From NCBI GenBank assembly GCA_963803735.1, contig CAWDNV010000030.1, positions 40,538 to 104,537 on the forward strand: a DNA stretch of 64,000 nucleotides. Direction: 5' to 3'. This document shows positions 47,388 to 57,688 of the stretch, in pieces. The stretch comes from Palsa-189 sp963803735. Its GTDB lineage: Bacteria > Acidobacteriota > Terriglobia > Acidiferrales > UBA7541. How positions within the stretch are numbered: position 1 is the stretch's first letter; each line of letters begins with the position of its first letter. The position numbers were made by a program, and so were the translations under genes. The notes under the pieces were generated by a model. That model searched no databases, was not told where the DNA came from, and saw only the letters and a program-made list of their open reading frames with translations.

Positions 47388-49499
47388 CTACGCCGTCACC
47401 AACGTTGCTTCTGATCCGTATTCCAGATCGGCTTCGTTGTTTTTGCCCAAGAGGCGAAGAGCGGCAGCCGCGACGTGATCCGCCGTGAAGCCCAGATGAG
47501 CGAGAACCTCCTGGCCAGGCGCCGACGACCCAAAGCGCTCCACACCAATGACCGTACCCTCGTCGCCCGCATAGCGCTGCCATCCTATCGGTGAAGCAGC
47601 CTCCACCGTGACGCGTTTCTTGATGCCTCGCGGAAGGACGCTTTCACGGTAGGAGCCATCCTGGGCCTCGAACAGGCTCCAACTCGGCATACTGACTACG
47701 CGTGCCTTTACCCCGAAATTCTTCAGCTTCTCCCGGGCCTGCACACAGAGACTGACTTCGGAGCCGGTGCCGATGAGGATCACATCCGGAGAACCGCCTT
47801 CGACGTCCGCGAGCACATAGGCGCCGCGTGCGACACCGGGGTCTTTCGCCCCGCTGCGGTCAAGATGTGCGACTGTCTGCCGCGTCAGCACTAACAGCGT
47901 CGGACCGTTATGTTGAACTGCAAAAGCCCACGCCTCCACGGCTTCGTTCGCATCAGCAGGACGGATGACCGTAAGCCCTGGAATTCCGCGCAAGCCGGCG
48001 AGGTGCTCGATTGGCTGGTGAGTCGGGCCATCCTCCCCGAGTCCGATGCTGTCGTGCGTAAAAATGTAGATCGCTTTGAGATGACTCAAGGCCCCCAGGC
48101 GGATGGCAGGCTTCATGTAGTCGGAAAAGATCAAAAACGTCGCGCTGAAGGGAAGCACACCGCCGTGTGCGGCCATTCCATTCACGGCGGCTCCCATAGC
48201 GTGCTCGCGAACACCGAAAGCAATGTTCCGCCCGGCATAGCTCCACTCCCCGCCGACTGCACCCAGCGTTCCCGGCCCCGACACTTCACGCGATTGGAAA
48301 TCTCCCAGACCCTTGAGGGCCGTCCTGGTCGACGGGTTCAGGTCCGCTGATCCGCCCATCAGGTTGGGGATATGTTTGGCCAGAGCATTCAGCGCTTCGC
48401 CGGCCGCGGCGCGAGTTGCGATCGGTTTATCGGTGGGCTTCCATTTGGGGAGATCGACGTCCCAGTTTTGCGGGAGCTTGTCGCTAACAATGCTCTCGAA
48501 CTCGGCGGCTTCCTCTGGAAATGCTTGCTTGTATGCGTCGAACTTCTTCCGCCACTCGTCCTCCATTTGCGCGCCACGAGGAACCGCCTGACGGAAATAT
48601 TCCACCGAGTCTTGGGGCAGGTAGAATTTCTCCATGCTTGGCCACCCCAGGGCTTTCTTGGTGGCTAGTAGTTCCTCTTCTCCCAGCGGGTCCCCATGCG
48701 CGGTGAAGTTGTCTTGCTTATGAGGGCTGCCATAGCCGATGTGAGTCCGCGCCAGGATTAATGATGGCCTTTGATCCTCGGCCTGGGCTTCGCGAATCGC
48801 GCAGGCCACGTCTTGGGTGTCATTGCCATCGGGAACCACGCGAGTGTGCCAGCCATACGCTTCGAAGTGTTTTGCCACATCCTCGGTAAAATCGATTTCG
48901 GTGGCACCGGCGAGCGAAATGTGATTCTGGTCGTACAGATAAATTAGTTTCCCGAGGCGCAGATGACCGGCCAATGAGGCAGCTTCCTGACCGACGCCTT
49001 CCATCAGATCACCATCGCCGCAGATCGCGTACGTATAGTGATCGACGATCTTGTGTCCAGGCCGGTTATAACGCGTCGCAAGCCACGCCTCAGCAATCGC
49101 CATGCCCACGCCGTTGGCGAATCCTTGCCCAAGTGGTCCCGTGGTGACCTCGACGCCGGGCGCTAGACCACGCTCAGGGTGACCTGCCGCTTTGCTCCCC
49201 CATTTTCTGAAATGTTTGATCTCTTCGAGGGGCAGGTCGTAACCAGACAGGTACAGCAGGCTGTATAACAGCATCGACCCATGTCCCGCGGACAATACGA
49301 AACGATCGCGGTCGAACCACTGCGGGTTCCGAGGATTATGCTTGAGAAACTGCGTCCAAAGAGTGAAGGCCATAGCAGCAGCGCCCATCGGCATGCCGGG
49401 ATGACCGGCGTTCGCGTTCTGAACGGCGTCGGCCGACAGCATTCGGATCGTGTTGATACATAGGTCCTGCAGTTCTCTATTCAGCTTCATATTCTTCAT
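47388..49499 (-). CDS. tkt: Transketolase
   Basis: The 703-residue enzyme is full length. The N-terminal part shows NAGHPGMPMGAAAMA, the thiamine-diphosphate motif GDGDLMEGVGQEAASLAG through LIYLYDQNHISL and SSDLN-like GGSADLNPSTRT. The C-terminal domain ends with YGSEATLVTA after GVERFGSSAPG. It transfers two-carbon units between ketoses and aldoses in the pentose phosphate and related pathways. It is encoded 19 kb from rpiA. A 66-base gap separates it from the upstream broken hydrolase. Confidence 0.95.
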   Translation of the reverse strand: MKNMKLNRELQDLCINTIRMLSADAVQNANAGHPGMPMGAAAMAFTLWTQFLKHNPRNPQWFDRDRFVLSAGHGSMLLYSLLYLSGYDLPLEEIKHFRKWGSKAAGHPERGLAPGVEVTTGPLGQGFANGVGMAIAEAWLATRYNRPGHKIVDHYTYAICGDGDLMEGVGQEAASLAGHLRLGKLIYLYDQNHISLAGATEIDFTEDVAKHFEAYGWHTRVVPDGNDTQDVACAIREAQAEDQRPSLILARTHIGYGSPHKQDNFTAHGDPLGEEELLATKKALGWPSMEKFYLPQDSVEYFRQAVPRGAQMEDEWRKKFDAYKQAFPEEAAEFESIVSDKLPQNWDVDLPKWKPTDKPIATRAAAGEALNALAKHIPNLMGGSADLNPSTRTALKGLGDFQSREVSGPGTLGAVGGEWSYAGRNIAFGVREHAMGAAVNGMAAHGGVLPFSATFLIFSDYMKPAIRLGALSHLKAIYIFTHDSIGLGEDGPTHQPIEHLAGLRGIPGLTVIRPADANEAVEAWAFAVQHNGPTLLVLTRQTVAHLDRSGAKDPGVARGAYVLADVEGGSPDVILIGTGSEVSLCVQAREKLKNFGVKARVVSMPSWSLFEAQDGSYRESVLPRGIKKRVTVEAASPIGWQRYAGDEGTVIGVERFGSSAPGQEVLAHLGFTADHVAAAALRLLGKNNEADLEYGSEATLVTA

Positions 49500-49565
49500 A
49501 CCTGCCTCCAGTACTGCCCGTCACGCTCCAACGGCGCGGGAATGCTCGGCATCGCCGTCAACCGC

Positions 49566-50947
49566 TCAGTTGCGCAGCGATCTGAAGCCCGCGCGAACCT
49601 CTTCTGAAAAGAGCTTCGGCTGTTCCCAGGCCGCATAGTGTCCGCCTCTGTCCACTTGGTTGTAGTAGATGAGTTTGTGATACGCCCGCTCCGTCCAACT
49701 TCGCGGGGCTTGATAGTTCTCGCCGGGAAAGACGCTCACGGCAGCCGGGACGGAGACATTAGCGGCGTTGTAAAGGCTGAAGTGCAGTTCCCAATAGAAG
49801 CGAGCCGCAGAAATCGCCGTATTCGTCAACCAGTAGAGCGTAAAGTCGTCGAGCACATCGTCTCGTGTCAGGTCGCCTGCGGGGTATCCATTGATGGTAC
49901 GCCCGAGCACGGCCGAGGTCATCGCCGCCGCCGGTTGGTCATAACCATCGCCGTGGTCAAACATCCAGGCGGCGAGGCCGACCGGCGAATCCGCCAATCC
50001 ATACAATGCCTGCGGGCGCGTTGCCATCATCTGTGCGTAGGCGCGTCGCTTCGCAAACAGTACCGTGAGCTGCTTTGTAAGCGCGGCTTTCGTCGGCGGA
50101 GAGACCGGACGGCGGGGGATCGCCGGCACTGAAGCGACCTCGCGATGTCAGATGGAATGGTTCCCGGAAAGTTGGTGTGAATGGCCAGCAACTCCGGAGG
50201 CGCCTGTTTGGCCATCGCCGTGCAAACGCCCGCACCCAGGTCGCCGCCTTGTGCCACGAATTGCGTGTAACCGAGGCGCTGCATCAACACGACCCAGGCG
50301 CGCGCAGTGCGCTCAGCACCCCAGCCGGCAGTCGTCGGCCTTGCTGAAAACCCGAACCCCGGTAGCGACGGAATCACCAGATGGAAGGCGTCCGATGCGC
50401 TCCCGCCATGTGCCGTAGGATTGGTAAGTGGATCGATAATCTTTAGCTGCTCGATGACTGAGCCGGGCCATCCGTGCGTGACGATCAGCGGCAACGCATT
50501 TTCATGCTTCGAATGAACGTGAATGAAATGAATGTCCAGTCCATCGATCTCGGTGATGAATTGCGGCAGGGCGTTCAGTTTCGCTTCGCACTTGCGCCAA
50601 TCGTAGTCTGTCGCCCAATAGCGGGCAAGTTCCTGAATTGTCGCAAGGGGCACACCTTGCGATTCATCGGTGACCGTCTCCCGATCAGGCCACCTTGTCG
50701 AGTTGATGCGCCTGCGCAGTTCTGTGAGTTCTGCTGCTGGAACCTTCACCTGAAACGGACGGATAGTCGTCTTGTCGGCTGCGTGTGTAGCACTGGTTTG
50801 GGCCATGGTGTTCTCCTTCTGAGCAGGATTGGATTTCGAATCTGCAAATGCCTCGCCGATGGTTGCTGGTCGGAACGCGACTGCCAGGCCCAACATCGAG
50901 CTCGCCTTGAGAAAGCAACGGCGCGATCTGTCGTCTGGTTCTTTCAT
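49566..50947 (-). pseudogene. Epoxide hydrolase (EHN type), frameshifted
   Basis: The N-terminal part carries a twin-arginine-like signal (SRRCFLKASSMLGLAVAF), an EHN domain (PFQVKVPAAELTELRRRINS, YDWRKCEAKLNALPQF) and the nucleophile region VAQGGDLGAGV. Near 50150 the frame shifts, then returns in another frame (SAGDPPPSGLSADESRAYK) and again at about 50075, continuing as QLTVLFAKRRAYAQMM to the end FSEEVRAGFRSLRN. Two frame changes therefore break the gene. It is a paralogue of the intact gene at 58562-59785; the last dozen residues are nearly identical. Sequencing error is an alternative explanation. Confidence 0.85.
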
Positions 50948-50963
50948 CGGATGCTCCTTTCTT

Positions 50964-51569
50964 TCATGGTGTTTCTTCTTTTAGCGGTGGTGTGTTTCTC
51001 CCGCAGGATTCTGGGGCGGTTCCCCGCCCTTCAGAAATGCGCTGGATCCGCCTCACTCTTCGGTCCCACCCCTTCATTTCATTGAGTTCCTCGGGCGTGA
51101 TCTGAGGCAAGTGCCGGATGAACAAAACCAGGCGCCAGGTTTGCGGGACGGTGTGCGTTCCGTGGAAGGCTGGCATGCCGCTCAAACGAACTCCATTTTC
51201 AATTGTGTAGTAGAGCTCGCCATCGCTCTTGTTCTGCGTCCCGGCTGCGCGCAAGTCGGGCGGTTTCGGATAGAGGCCCTTGCCGAATACCGTGTGGACC
51301 CCTCCGTCATTCCCATGGCACGTGGCGCAATGATAGGAGAAATGCTCCATGCCTCCCCGAATGTTCTCCGTTGAAGGCATGATGGGATTGCGAAGTTGGC
51401 GATACGCGGATGGCACGGCTATTTTGCGTGCCGTTGTGGCCGCGAACTCCTCAATCGCTGATGGTGTCGCAAGTGCGCTGAAGCCTCGTCGCACGAGAGT
51501 CAACCCGTATCCCGCGGCTGCAACCGCAAGAGCTAACAGAATGAGCGAAGCTGCTTTCCAGGGTTTCAT
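50964..51569 (-). CDS. Membrane-anchored c-type cytochrome
   Basis: Starting at the ATG at 51569 (GAGGTAG upstream), the product is 201 residues. It has an N-terminal hydrophobic anchor (ASLILLALAVAAAGYGLTLV), one heme c motif CATCH and a probable axial Met in SGMPAFHGTH. It faces the periplasm. It follows the frameshifted outer-membrane factor gene and precedes the broken hydrolase. The electron partner is unknown. Confidence 0.9.
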   Translation of the reverse strand: MKPWKAASLILLALAVAAAGYGLTLVRRGFSALATPSAIEEFAATTARKIAVPSAYRQLRNPIMPSTENIRGGMEHFSYHCATCHGNDGGVHTVFGKGLYPKPPDLRAAGTQNKSDGELYYTIENGVRLSGMPAFHGTHTVPQTWRLVLFIRHLPQITPEELNEMKGWDRRVRRIQRISEGRGTAPESCGRNTPPLKEETP

Positions 51570-51618
51570 GTCTACCTCTTCCTGTGCCGAGCCGGCACGA
51601 CTTACCACGAATAACTTC

Positions 51619-53096
51619 CTAACCCTTCTTCAGCGAAGGCAGACTCGGCATGCTGTTGATGTCCCAGCCTCCGCCGAGGGCTTTGATAAGCAACACGCTC
51701 GCGTCCATGCGCCTGCGCTGGATATCGATCTCGTAACGCTCGTTCGTCAGCGCGGTCGTCTGCGCCGTGATGACCTGAAGATAGTTGTCGACGCCACCTT
51801 GATATCGGTTGGTAAAGAGCTGCAGCGATTCCTCGGCAGAGGCAACGGCGTCGCGCTGCTGCTTTTCTTCGTTCTCCAGAACCCGCAGCGCAGCCAGATT
51901 GTCTTCCACCTGCTGAAACGCAGTCAACGCGGTTTGCCGATAAGCTCGCCACCGCGGCATCGTAACCGGCAATCGCAACATCGGAGCCGGCGCGGCGGCG
52001 GCCCGCGTCAAACAGGGTTTCCGCCAGCGAGGGTCCCACTGCCCAGAAGCGGCTTGGCCAGTTCAGCCAGTTGAGAATCGAAGTGCCCCCGAACCCGCCG
52101 GTCGCGCCCAGCGTCACGGTGGGAAAGAATGCAGCGCGCGCGATTCCGATCTGCTCGTTCGCTTCCTCGATTCGTCTTTCAGCGGCGGCTATATCGGGCC
52201 TGCGTTCGAGCAGCTGTGACGGCAATCCAACCGGAATGACCGGGGGTTGTGCGCGCAGCGACTCGGCCGCCAGACTGAATTCCGCCGGCGGTTTGCCGAG
52301 CAGAACCGCAATCGCGTGTTCGTACTGAGCGCGCTCCACATCGATATCGGTTTCCTGCGCAGTGGTGGTGTCCAGTTGCGTCTGCGCCTGCGCGACATCG
52401 GACTTCGGCGAGGCGCCGCCCTCGAAGCGGTTTTTCGTAAGTGTGAGCGCGTCGTTGTAGGCCTTGACCGTGTCCACCAGCAACTGCTTCTGCGCATCGG
52501 CAGCGCGCAGTTCGAAGTAGTCGTACGCAAGTTCGGCCTGAATGGTCAGGGTCGCGGTTGCGAGGTCGGCGGACGTCGCCTGCGCTTCCTCACGCGCGGC
52601 ATTCACAGTGCGGCGCACACGCCCCCAGAAGTCCACTTCATACGAGAGATCGAAGGGCAGCACGAACTCACCGGTTGCGCTGGTGCGCAGTGGAAAGTAA
52701 GGCTGATTCTGCGAATCGCGGATCGAGGCGACGCTGGGATTCGTCGAAATTGTGGGAAACTCCGAGGCGCGGTTGAAGCGGATCATGGCGCGAGCCTCGC
52801 GGAAACGCGCTTCAGCAATCTTCAGGTCCTGGTTGCCGGCGGCCGCCTGCTCTTCCAGTGCAGTCAGCTGCGCATCGCCGAACGTCTCCCACCATTTCGG
52901 CGGAAGCGATGGTGCGCCGGGTTGAGCGATCTTCCAGTCTTTCGTTTCCTTGAAGCTGTCCGGAGGCGCTTCCTTGAATACGGCCGGGACGGGCGCGATA
53001 GGTCTCGCATACTTTGGACCAACCGTGCAGCCGGAGATCAGCAGCGCGGATACAATTCCGGGAATCCAGCGCCTTGGTCATCGGGCGCTTCGTCAT
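51619..53096 (-). pseudogene. NodT/OprM-type outer-membrane efflux factor, frameshifted
   Basis: The ATG at 53096 overlaps the adaptor stop (ATGA). The N-terminus is in one frame until near 53060, where an extra C in CCC shifts it; after that the lipoprotein signal LLISGCTVGPKYARP and most of the protein read in another frame (FELRAADAQKQLLVDTV, LLERRPDIAAAERRIEEANE). A second extra base in AGCTTATCGG near 51955 shifts the end (YRQTALTAFQQVEDNLAAL to DINSMPSLPSLKKG). Both events are single-base gains in short runs, which also fits sequencing error. The outer-membrane channel of the RND system is thus intact or dead depending on that. Confidence 0.85.
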
Positions 53097-54280
53097 TGCA
53101 CACCTCCCTGCTGCACGTGAACAGGCGATCCGTTCTCCAGCGAATCCGAAGGATCGAGGATGATCGAATCCGCCGGCCGAAGGCCGGAAACGATCTCGAC
53201 GTTGGCTCCATAATCGCGGCCGATCGTAACCGGAACCAGATTCGCGCGGCCGTCGCGCACCACGCCGACGCGCAGGCCCTCACGCCGGAACAGCAGCGTG
53301 TTGGCAGGGATGGTCACCGATCGAATCGTCGCCGGCAGCTTCAGGTGAACCGAAACGTACGCGCCCGGCAGAAGCAGACCGTCGGGATTCGCCACATCCA
53401 CTTCCACCAGAAGCGTACGCGACGCGGGATCGATTGCGCTCGAATCGCGAACCAGCGTGCCACGAAACACGCGTCCCGGATATTCATCGAGCGTAAGAGT
53501 CGCCGCCGCTCCGGGCCGCGCGGCATTCGAGTAAACCTCGGGGACCGGCACGAAAACACGCAAGGTCGAAATTGCCGCCAGGTGAAACAGCTCTTTACTT
53601 TGGGCAGAGGAACCCGCGTCGATCAGCGCCCCAATATCGGTGCTGCGCGCCGTGATCACTCCGTCGAACGGCGCGTACACTTTTTCGAACGACTGCAGTT
53701 GCTCAAGGCGCCGTACGTTGGCGGAATTGGAATCGACCACGGCTTTCTGCGCGGCCTGATTGGCAACAGCCTGATCGGTTTCCTGCTTCGAAACGGAATT
53801 GCTCTTCAGCAGGAACTGCCAGCGGTCTGAAGTGGTCTTCGCCAGATCGTAATTGGCCTGCGCCGTTTCGAGCTGCGACTGCGCCTGCTGCAGCTGCTGA
53901 TCGATTTCGGGCGTTTCGATCTCAGCCAGCAGATCGCCCTTCTTCACCCGCGCGCCGATATCGAAATACCAGTGCGCCAGATAACCGTTGGTGCGCGCGT
54001 AGATCGGGGAATCGGTGAATGCTGCGGTGTTTCCGGGCAGCACGATCTCCTGCAGCGGCGCGGCGGGCGCCGGATGCGTAACGTTGACGACCGGCGTGGC
54101 GGCTTCGTCGGTCGCCTGCGCCAGCTCTTTGCCTGCGGTCACGCGCTGCACGATGCCGCTGCGGATTCCGTATCCCAGTGCGCCCGCGGCCGCCAGAACG
54201 AAGATGGCCGGGACGAGCAGCCGTGCCCGTGGCGCGCGCCGCTGTGTCTCAGGCTTTGTGGTTTCCTGCATTGTCATCAT
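53093..54280 (-). CDS. RND efflux periplasmic adaptor (membrane fusion protein)
   Basis: The ATG at 54280 overlaps the pump stop (ATGA) and gives 395 residues. It has an N-terminal membrane helix (LLVPAIFVLAAAGALGYGI), a lipoyl domain (SPIYARTNGYLAHWYFDIGARVKKGDLLAEIETPE split around the helical hairpin), a short coiled coil and a beta barrel ending in VEIVSGLRPADSIILDPSD. It connects the pump to the outer-membrane factor. Gene order pump, adaptor, channel is normal for RND systems. Confidence 0.93.
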   Translation of the reverse strand: MMTMQETTKPETQRRAPRARLLVPAIFVLAAAGALGYGIRSGIVQRVTAGKELAQATDEAATPVVNVTHPAPAAPLQEIVLPGNTAAFTDSPIYARTNGYLAHWYFDIGARVKKGDLLAEIETPEIDQQLQQAQSQLETAQANYDLAKTTSDRWQFLLKSNSVSKQETDQAVANQAAQKAVVDSNSANVRRLEQLQSFEKVYAPFDGVITARSTDIGALIDAGSSAQSKELFHLAAISTLRVFVPVPEVYSNAARPGAAATLTLDEYPGRVFRGTLVRDSSAIDPASRTLLVEVDVANPDGLLLPGAYVSVHLKLPATIRSVTIPANTLLFRREGLRVGVVRDGRANLVPVTIGRDYGANVEIVSGLRPADSIILDPSDSLENGSPVHVQQGGVQ

Positions 54281-57200
54281 GATTCCCTCCCCTGCAGTGA
54301 GGCCTCTTCCGCAACGGGCGAGTCCTCGTTCTTCGTTGATCCGTGGACAATCGCGAAAACCGATGGCACAAAAACCAGCGTCGCCACCGTCGCGCACATC
54401 AGACCGCCGATGACGGCGCGGCCGAGCGGCGCGTTCTGTTCGCCCCCGTCTCCCAGCCCAAGCGCCATCGGAATCATGCCGATGATCATCGCCAGCGCCG
54501 TCATCAGCACCGGACGAAAACGTGTGTAACCTGCTTCGATTGCTGCCTGAACGGCATCGGAGTGTTGTGACAGGCGGTCCCGCGCGAAAGCAATTACAAG
54601 AATGCTGTTTGCCGTCGCCACGCCCATGCACATGATCGACCCCATCAGCGCGGGAACGCTGACCGTGGTCTTCGTGAAAAACAGAAACAGCACGATTCCC
54701 GCAAGCGCCGCCGGCAGCGCGGTGATGATCACGAACGGGTCAAGCCACGATTGAAAGTTCACGACGATCAGCAGATAAATCAGAACAATCGCGAAGCCGA
54801 GACCCGCCAGCAGACCGATATAGGATGTCCGCATCGTGTCCAGCTGTCCGCGTACGGTCACGAAACTGCCGCGCGGCAGCAGATGCCGGTTGCTGTCCAC
54901 AATGCGCTGAATGTCGCGTCCGGCGCCGCCGAGGTCGCGATCCTGCACCGAGGCATAGATATCCACCACGCGCCGGATGTTGTAGTGATTCAGAACTTCC
55001 ATTTCGTTCGAGCGCGTGATCGATGCAACATCAGCCAGAATCTCGGGCCGGGTCGCAGCGGTGGATGTGATCGGGATATTCTGTAGGTCCTGCAGAGACT
55101 GAATCGAGTACTGCGGGGTCTGTTCCACCAGGTTGTAATTCACGCCGTTCTGCCAGTTGAGGAAGAAGGTCGGCGTAGTTTGGAAACTGCCGCTGAGCGA
55201 GACCAGAAGGCTGTTCGCGACATCACGCGGGGTGTAGCCGCCCTCCGCAGCCTTGGTGCGATCGACGTCGATGTGAAACTTCGGGTAATCGAAATCCTGC
55301 TGCAGCCGGGCGTCGGTTATGCCGGGAACGTGCCGAATCTGCTCCAGCATCCTGTCTGCTACTGCGCGGTTACTTTCAACATCCGCGCCGTCGATCTGAA
55401 TATCCACCGGAGCGGGCAATCCGAAGTTCAGAATCTGCGTCGTGATGTCGGCGGGCAGCATATAGAACGTTGTGCCGGGAAACTCAGCCGGCAGTTTCCT
55501 GCGCAGATCGCGAATGTAACTCGCAGTCGGATGATGATGCTCGTTCAGCGATACAAAGACATCCGCATCCGCCGCGCCCACCAGTCCCGAAGTCGCCCGC
55601 ATGTAATTCAGCTGGCTGTAGGGCAGGCCGATGTTGTCGAGGATGTTGTTGACCTCATTCCGGGGGATCTCGCGACGAATCGAGTTCTCCACCAGATCGG
55701 CGAGTTTCGCGGTTTCCTCAATCCGGGTTCCGGTCCTCGCGCGCAGATGAAGAATAAACTGTCCGCTGTCCGTGTTCGGGAAAAAGTCCTGGCCAAGCCA
55801 TGGCACCAGAATGAAAGCAGCTGCGCACAGGCCCAGAAATACCGGCACGAACATGTATCGCCGGTAGACCAGTGTGGTCAGCATCAGCTGATACGCGACG
55901 CGCAGGCGTTCAAACCCACGCTCAAAGCCGCGCTGAAACCAGACGAGCGGATTGCGCGATTTTCCGGTGGAATGTTTCGCTTTGAGAAGATACATCGCCA
56001 ATGTCGGCACCAGCGTTCGCGAAAGAATGTACGAAGCAATCATCGCGAACACCACCGACTCAGCGAGTGGTACGAACAAATATCGCGCCACGCCGGACAG
56101 GAAAAACATGGGTAGGAAAACGATGCAGATGCACAGGGTCGACACGAGCGCTGGAACCGCGATCTGTCCCGCGCCCTGGATTATGGCCTCTTTCAGTTCA
56201 GTCCCCTGTTCGAGGAACCGCTCGATATTTTCAATCGTGACGGTGGCGTCGTCTACCAGGATTCCGACCGCGAGGGCCAGCCCGCCCAGAGTCATTACGT
56301 TGATCGTTTCTCCCAGTAATCCAAGAACGATCACGGAGCTAAGAATCGAGAGCGGAATCGATACGGCGATGATCAGCGTGCTGCGCCAGCTTCCGAGGAA
56401 GATCAGAATCATCACTCCCGTCAGACAAGCCGCAATAATCGCTTCGCGAATCACGCCGCTGACCGCCGCGCGCACAAAGATGGACTGATCGCCGAGCGGC
56501 TGAATCTTGAGCTGCGGCGGCAGTGTTGTTTGCACACGCGGCAAAAGCTTGCGCACGCCATTTACGACATCGATGGTCGAGGCGTTACCGGCCTTTAGGA
56601 CCGTGACCAGCGCGCCGCGGCGTCCGTCCTGCCGCACGATATTGGTCTGCGGTGCAAAACCGTCGCTGACTTCGGCCACGTCCCGGAGGTAAACAGTCGC
56701 CCCATTGACCTGTTTCAACGGCAGGTCGTTCAGCTCGGAAACTTTATGCGGGGCCGCGTTGAGGTCCACATCATATTCGAACTTGTCAATCTTGGCTGTG
56801 CCCGACGGCAGCACAAGATTCTGTAAGTTCACCGCCGAAACGATGTCCGAGGGCGACAGCCCTTTTGACTGCAGCCGTTGGGGATTGAGCGAGACCATCA
56901 CCTGCCGCTGTTTTCCGCCATAGGGATAGGGGATAGCCGCGCCCGGTACGGTCACCAGTTGCGTGCGCAGAAAGTTCAGCGCGAGATCGTTCAGTTGCGG
57001 TTCCGTTAGCCCCTTACCCGACAGCGCGAGTTGAAGGATGGGCACGCTCGACGCACTATAGCTGATAATCAGCGGCGGCTGAGTGCCGGCTGGAAGCTGC
57101 CGCAGTACGGTTTGCGATGCCGCTGTGACCTGGGCGTTTGCGGTATCGATGCTGGCGTTCGGCTGCAGGAATATCTTCACCACACTGGTACCGTTCACCG

Positions 57201-57453
57201 TGGTGGATTCAATGTGCTCGATGTTGTCGACGAGTGTGGTCAGGAGGCGTTCGTAAACCGACGTGATGCGACCCTCCATCTCCTCCGGGTTTAGTCCCGT
57301 ATACGTCCACGAGACGGCAATCACCGGAATGTTGATGTTGGGAAAGATGTCGGCCGGTGTGCGCGAAATCACAACCGGACTTACCAGCAGAATAAGCAGC
57401 GCCAGAACGATGAACGTGTATGGCCTGTTCAGCGCCACTCTGATGATCCACAT
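54277..57453 (-). CDS. RND-family multidrug efflux pump (AcrB/MdtB-like)
   Basis: The 1058-residue inner-membrane pump has the expected two-fold repeat of transmembrane bundles and large periplasmic loops. The proton-relay aspartates appear in ALAVGILVDDATVTIENIER, and the N-terminus (MWIIRVALNRPYTFIVLALLILL) and SAVNLQNLVLPSG are typical of HAE1-type pumps. It is intact. The extruded substrate cannot be predicted. It starts the four-gene minus-strand run to the cytochrome c gene. Confidence 0.94.
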   Translation of the reverse strand: MWIIRVALNRPYTFIVLALLILLVSPVVISRTPADIFPNINIPVIAVSWTYTGLNPEEMEGRITSVYERLLTTLVDNIEHIESTTVNGTSVVKIFLQPNASIDTANAQVTAASQTVLRQLPAGTQPPLIISYSASSVPILQLALSGKGLTEPQLNDLALNFLRTQLVTVPGAAIPYPYGGKQRQVMVSLNPQRLQSKGLSPSDIVSAVNLQNLVLPSGTAKIDKFEYDVDLNAAPHKVSELNDLPLKQVNGATVYLRDVAEVSDGFAPQTNIVRQDGRRGALVTVLKAGNASTIDVVNGVRKLLPRVQTTLPPQLKIQPLGDQSIFVRAAVSGVIREAIIAACLTGVMILIFLGSWRSTLIIAVSIPLSILSSVIVLGLLGETINVMTLGGLALAVGILVDDATVTIENIERFLEQGTELKEAIIQGAGQIAVPALVSTLCICIVFLPMFFLSGVARYLFVPLAESVVFAMIASYILSRTLVPTLAMYLLKAKHSTGKSRNPLVWFQRGFERGFERLRVAYQLMLTTLVYRRYMFVPVFLGLCAAAFILVPWLGQDFFPNTDSGQFILHLRARTGTRIEETAKLADLVENSIRREIPRNEVNNILDNIGLPYSQLNYMRATSGLVGAADADVFVSLNEHHHPTASYIRDLRRKLPAEFPGTTFYMLPADITTQILNFGLPAPVDIQIDGADVESNRAVADRMLEQIRHVPGITDARLQQDFDYPKFHIDVDRTKAAEGGYTPRDVANSLLVSLSGSFQTTPTFFLNWQNGVNYNLVEQTPQYSIQSLQDLQNIPITSTAATRPEILADVASITRSNEMEVLNHYNIRRVVDIYASVQDRDLGGAGRDIQRIVDSNRHLLPRGSFVTVRGQLDTMRTSYIGLLAGLGFAIVLIYLLIVVNFQSWLDPFVIITALPAALAGIVLFLFFTKTTVSVPALMGSIMCMGVATANSILVIAFARDRLSQHSDAVQAAIEAGYTRFRPVLMTALAMIIGMIPMALGLGDGGEQNAPLGRAVIGGLMCATVATLVFVPSVFAIVHGSTKNEDSPVAEEASLQGRES

Positions 57454-57529
57454 GCGGCGGTCCTCCTTACCTACTTACTGTCCGTTTGATCTACGAAAAG
57501 AGCTTAAGCCGAATCGCCGGGTATGCTCG

Positions 57530-57665
57530 GCATCGGGCTAAACTCCGGCCCTTCGTCAAAAGCCGCCCACGCCCGCTCTTCCCGCCCGTTCGTCTCGCGA
57601 ATTGTCTCGATGATGTGAGCGCGCTCTGCATCCGCCAAAGTTCGCACTGTGGTCGCGGCGTGCCG
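57530..57665 (-). pseudogene. Remnant of a sigma-54 activator C-terminus
   Basis: A short minus-strand frame reads VRTLADAERAHIIETIRETN and then diverges. It resembles the linker of the activator at 8257-9336 (TLADAERAHITAILRETEW) and stops before the DNA-binding helices. It lies between the RND pump and the enoyl-CoA hydratase genes and is too short to function. Confidence 0.5.
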
Positions 57666-57688
57666 AGTTCAGAAATCCAGGGCGACGA

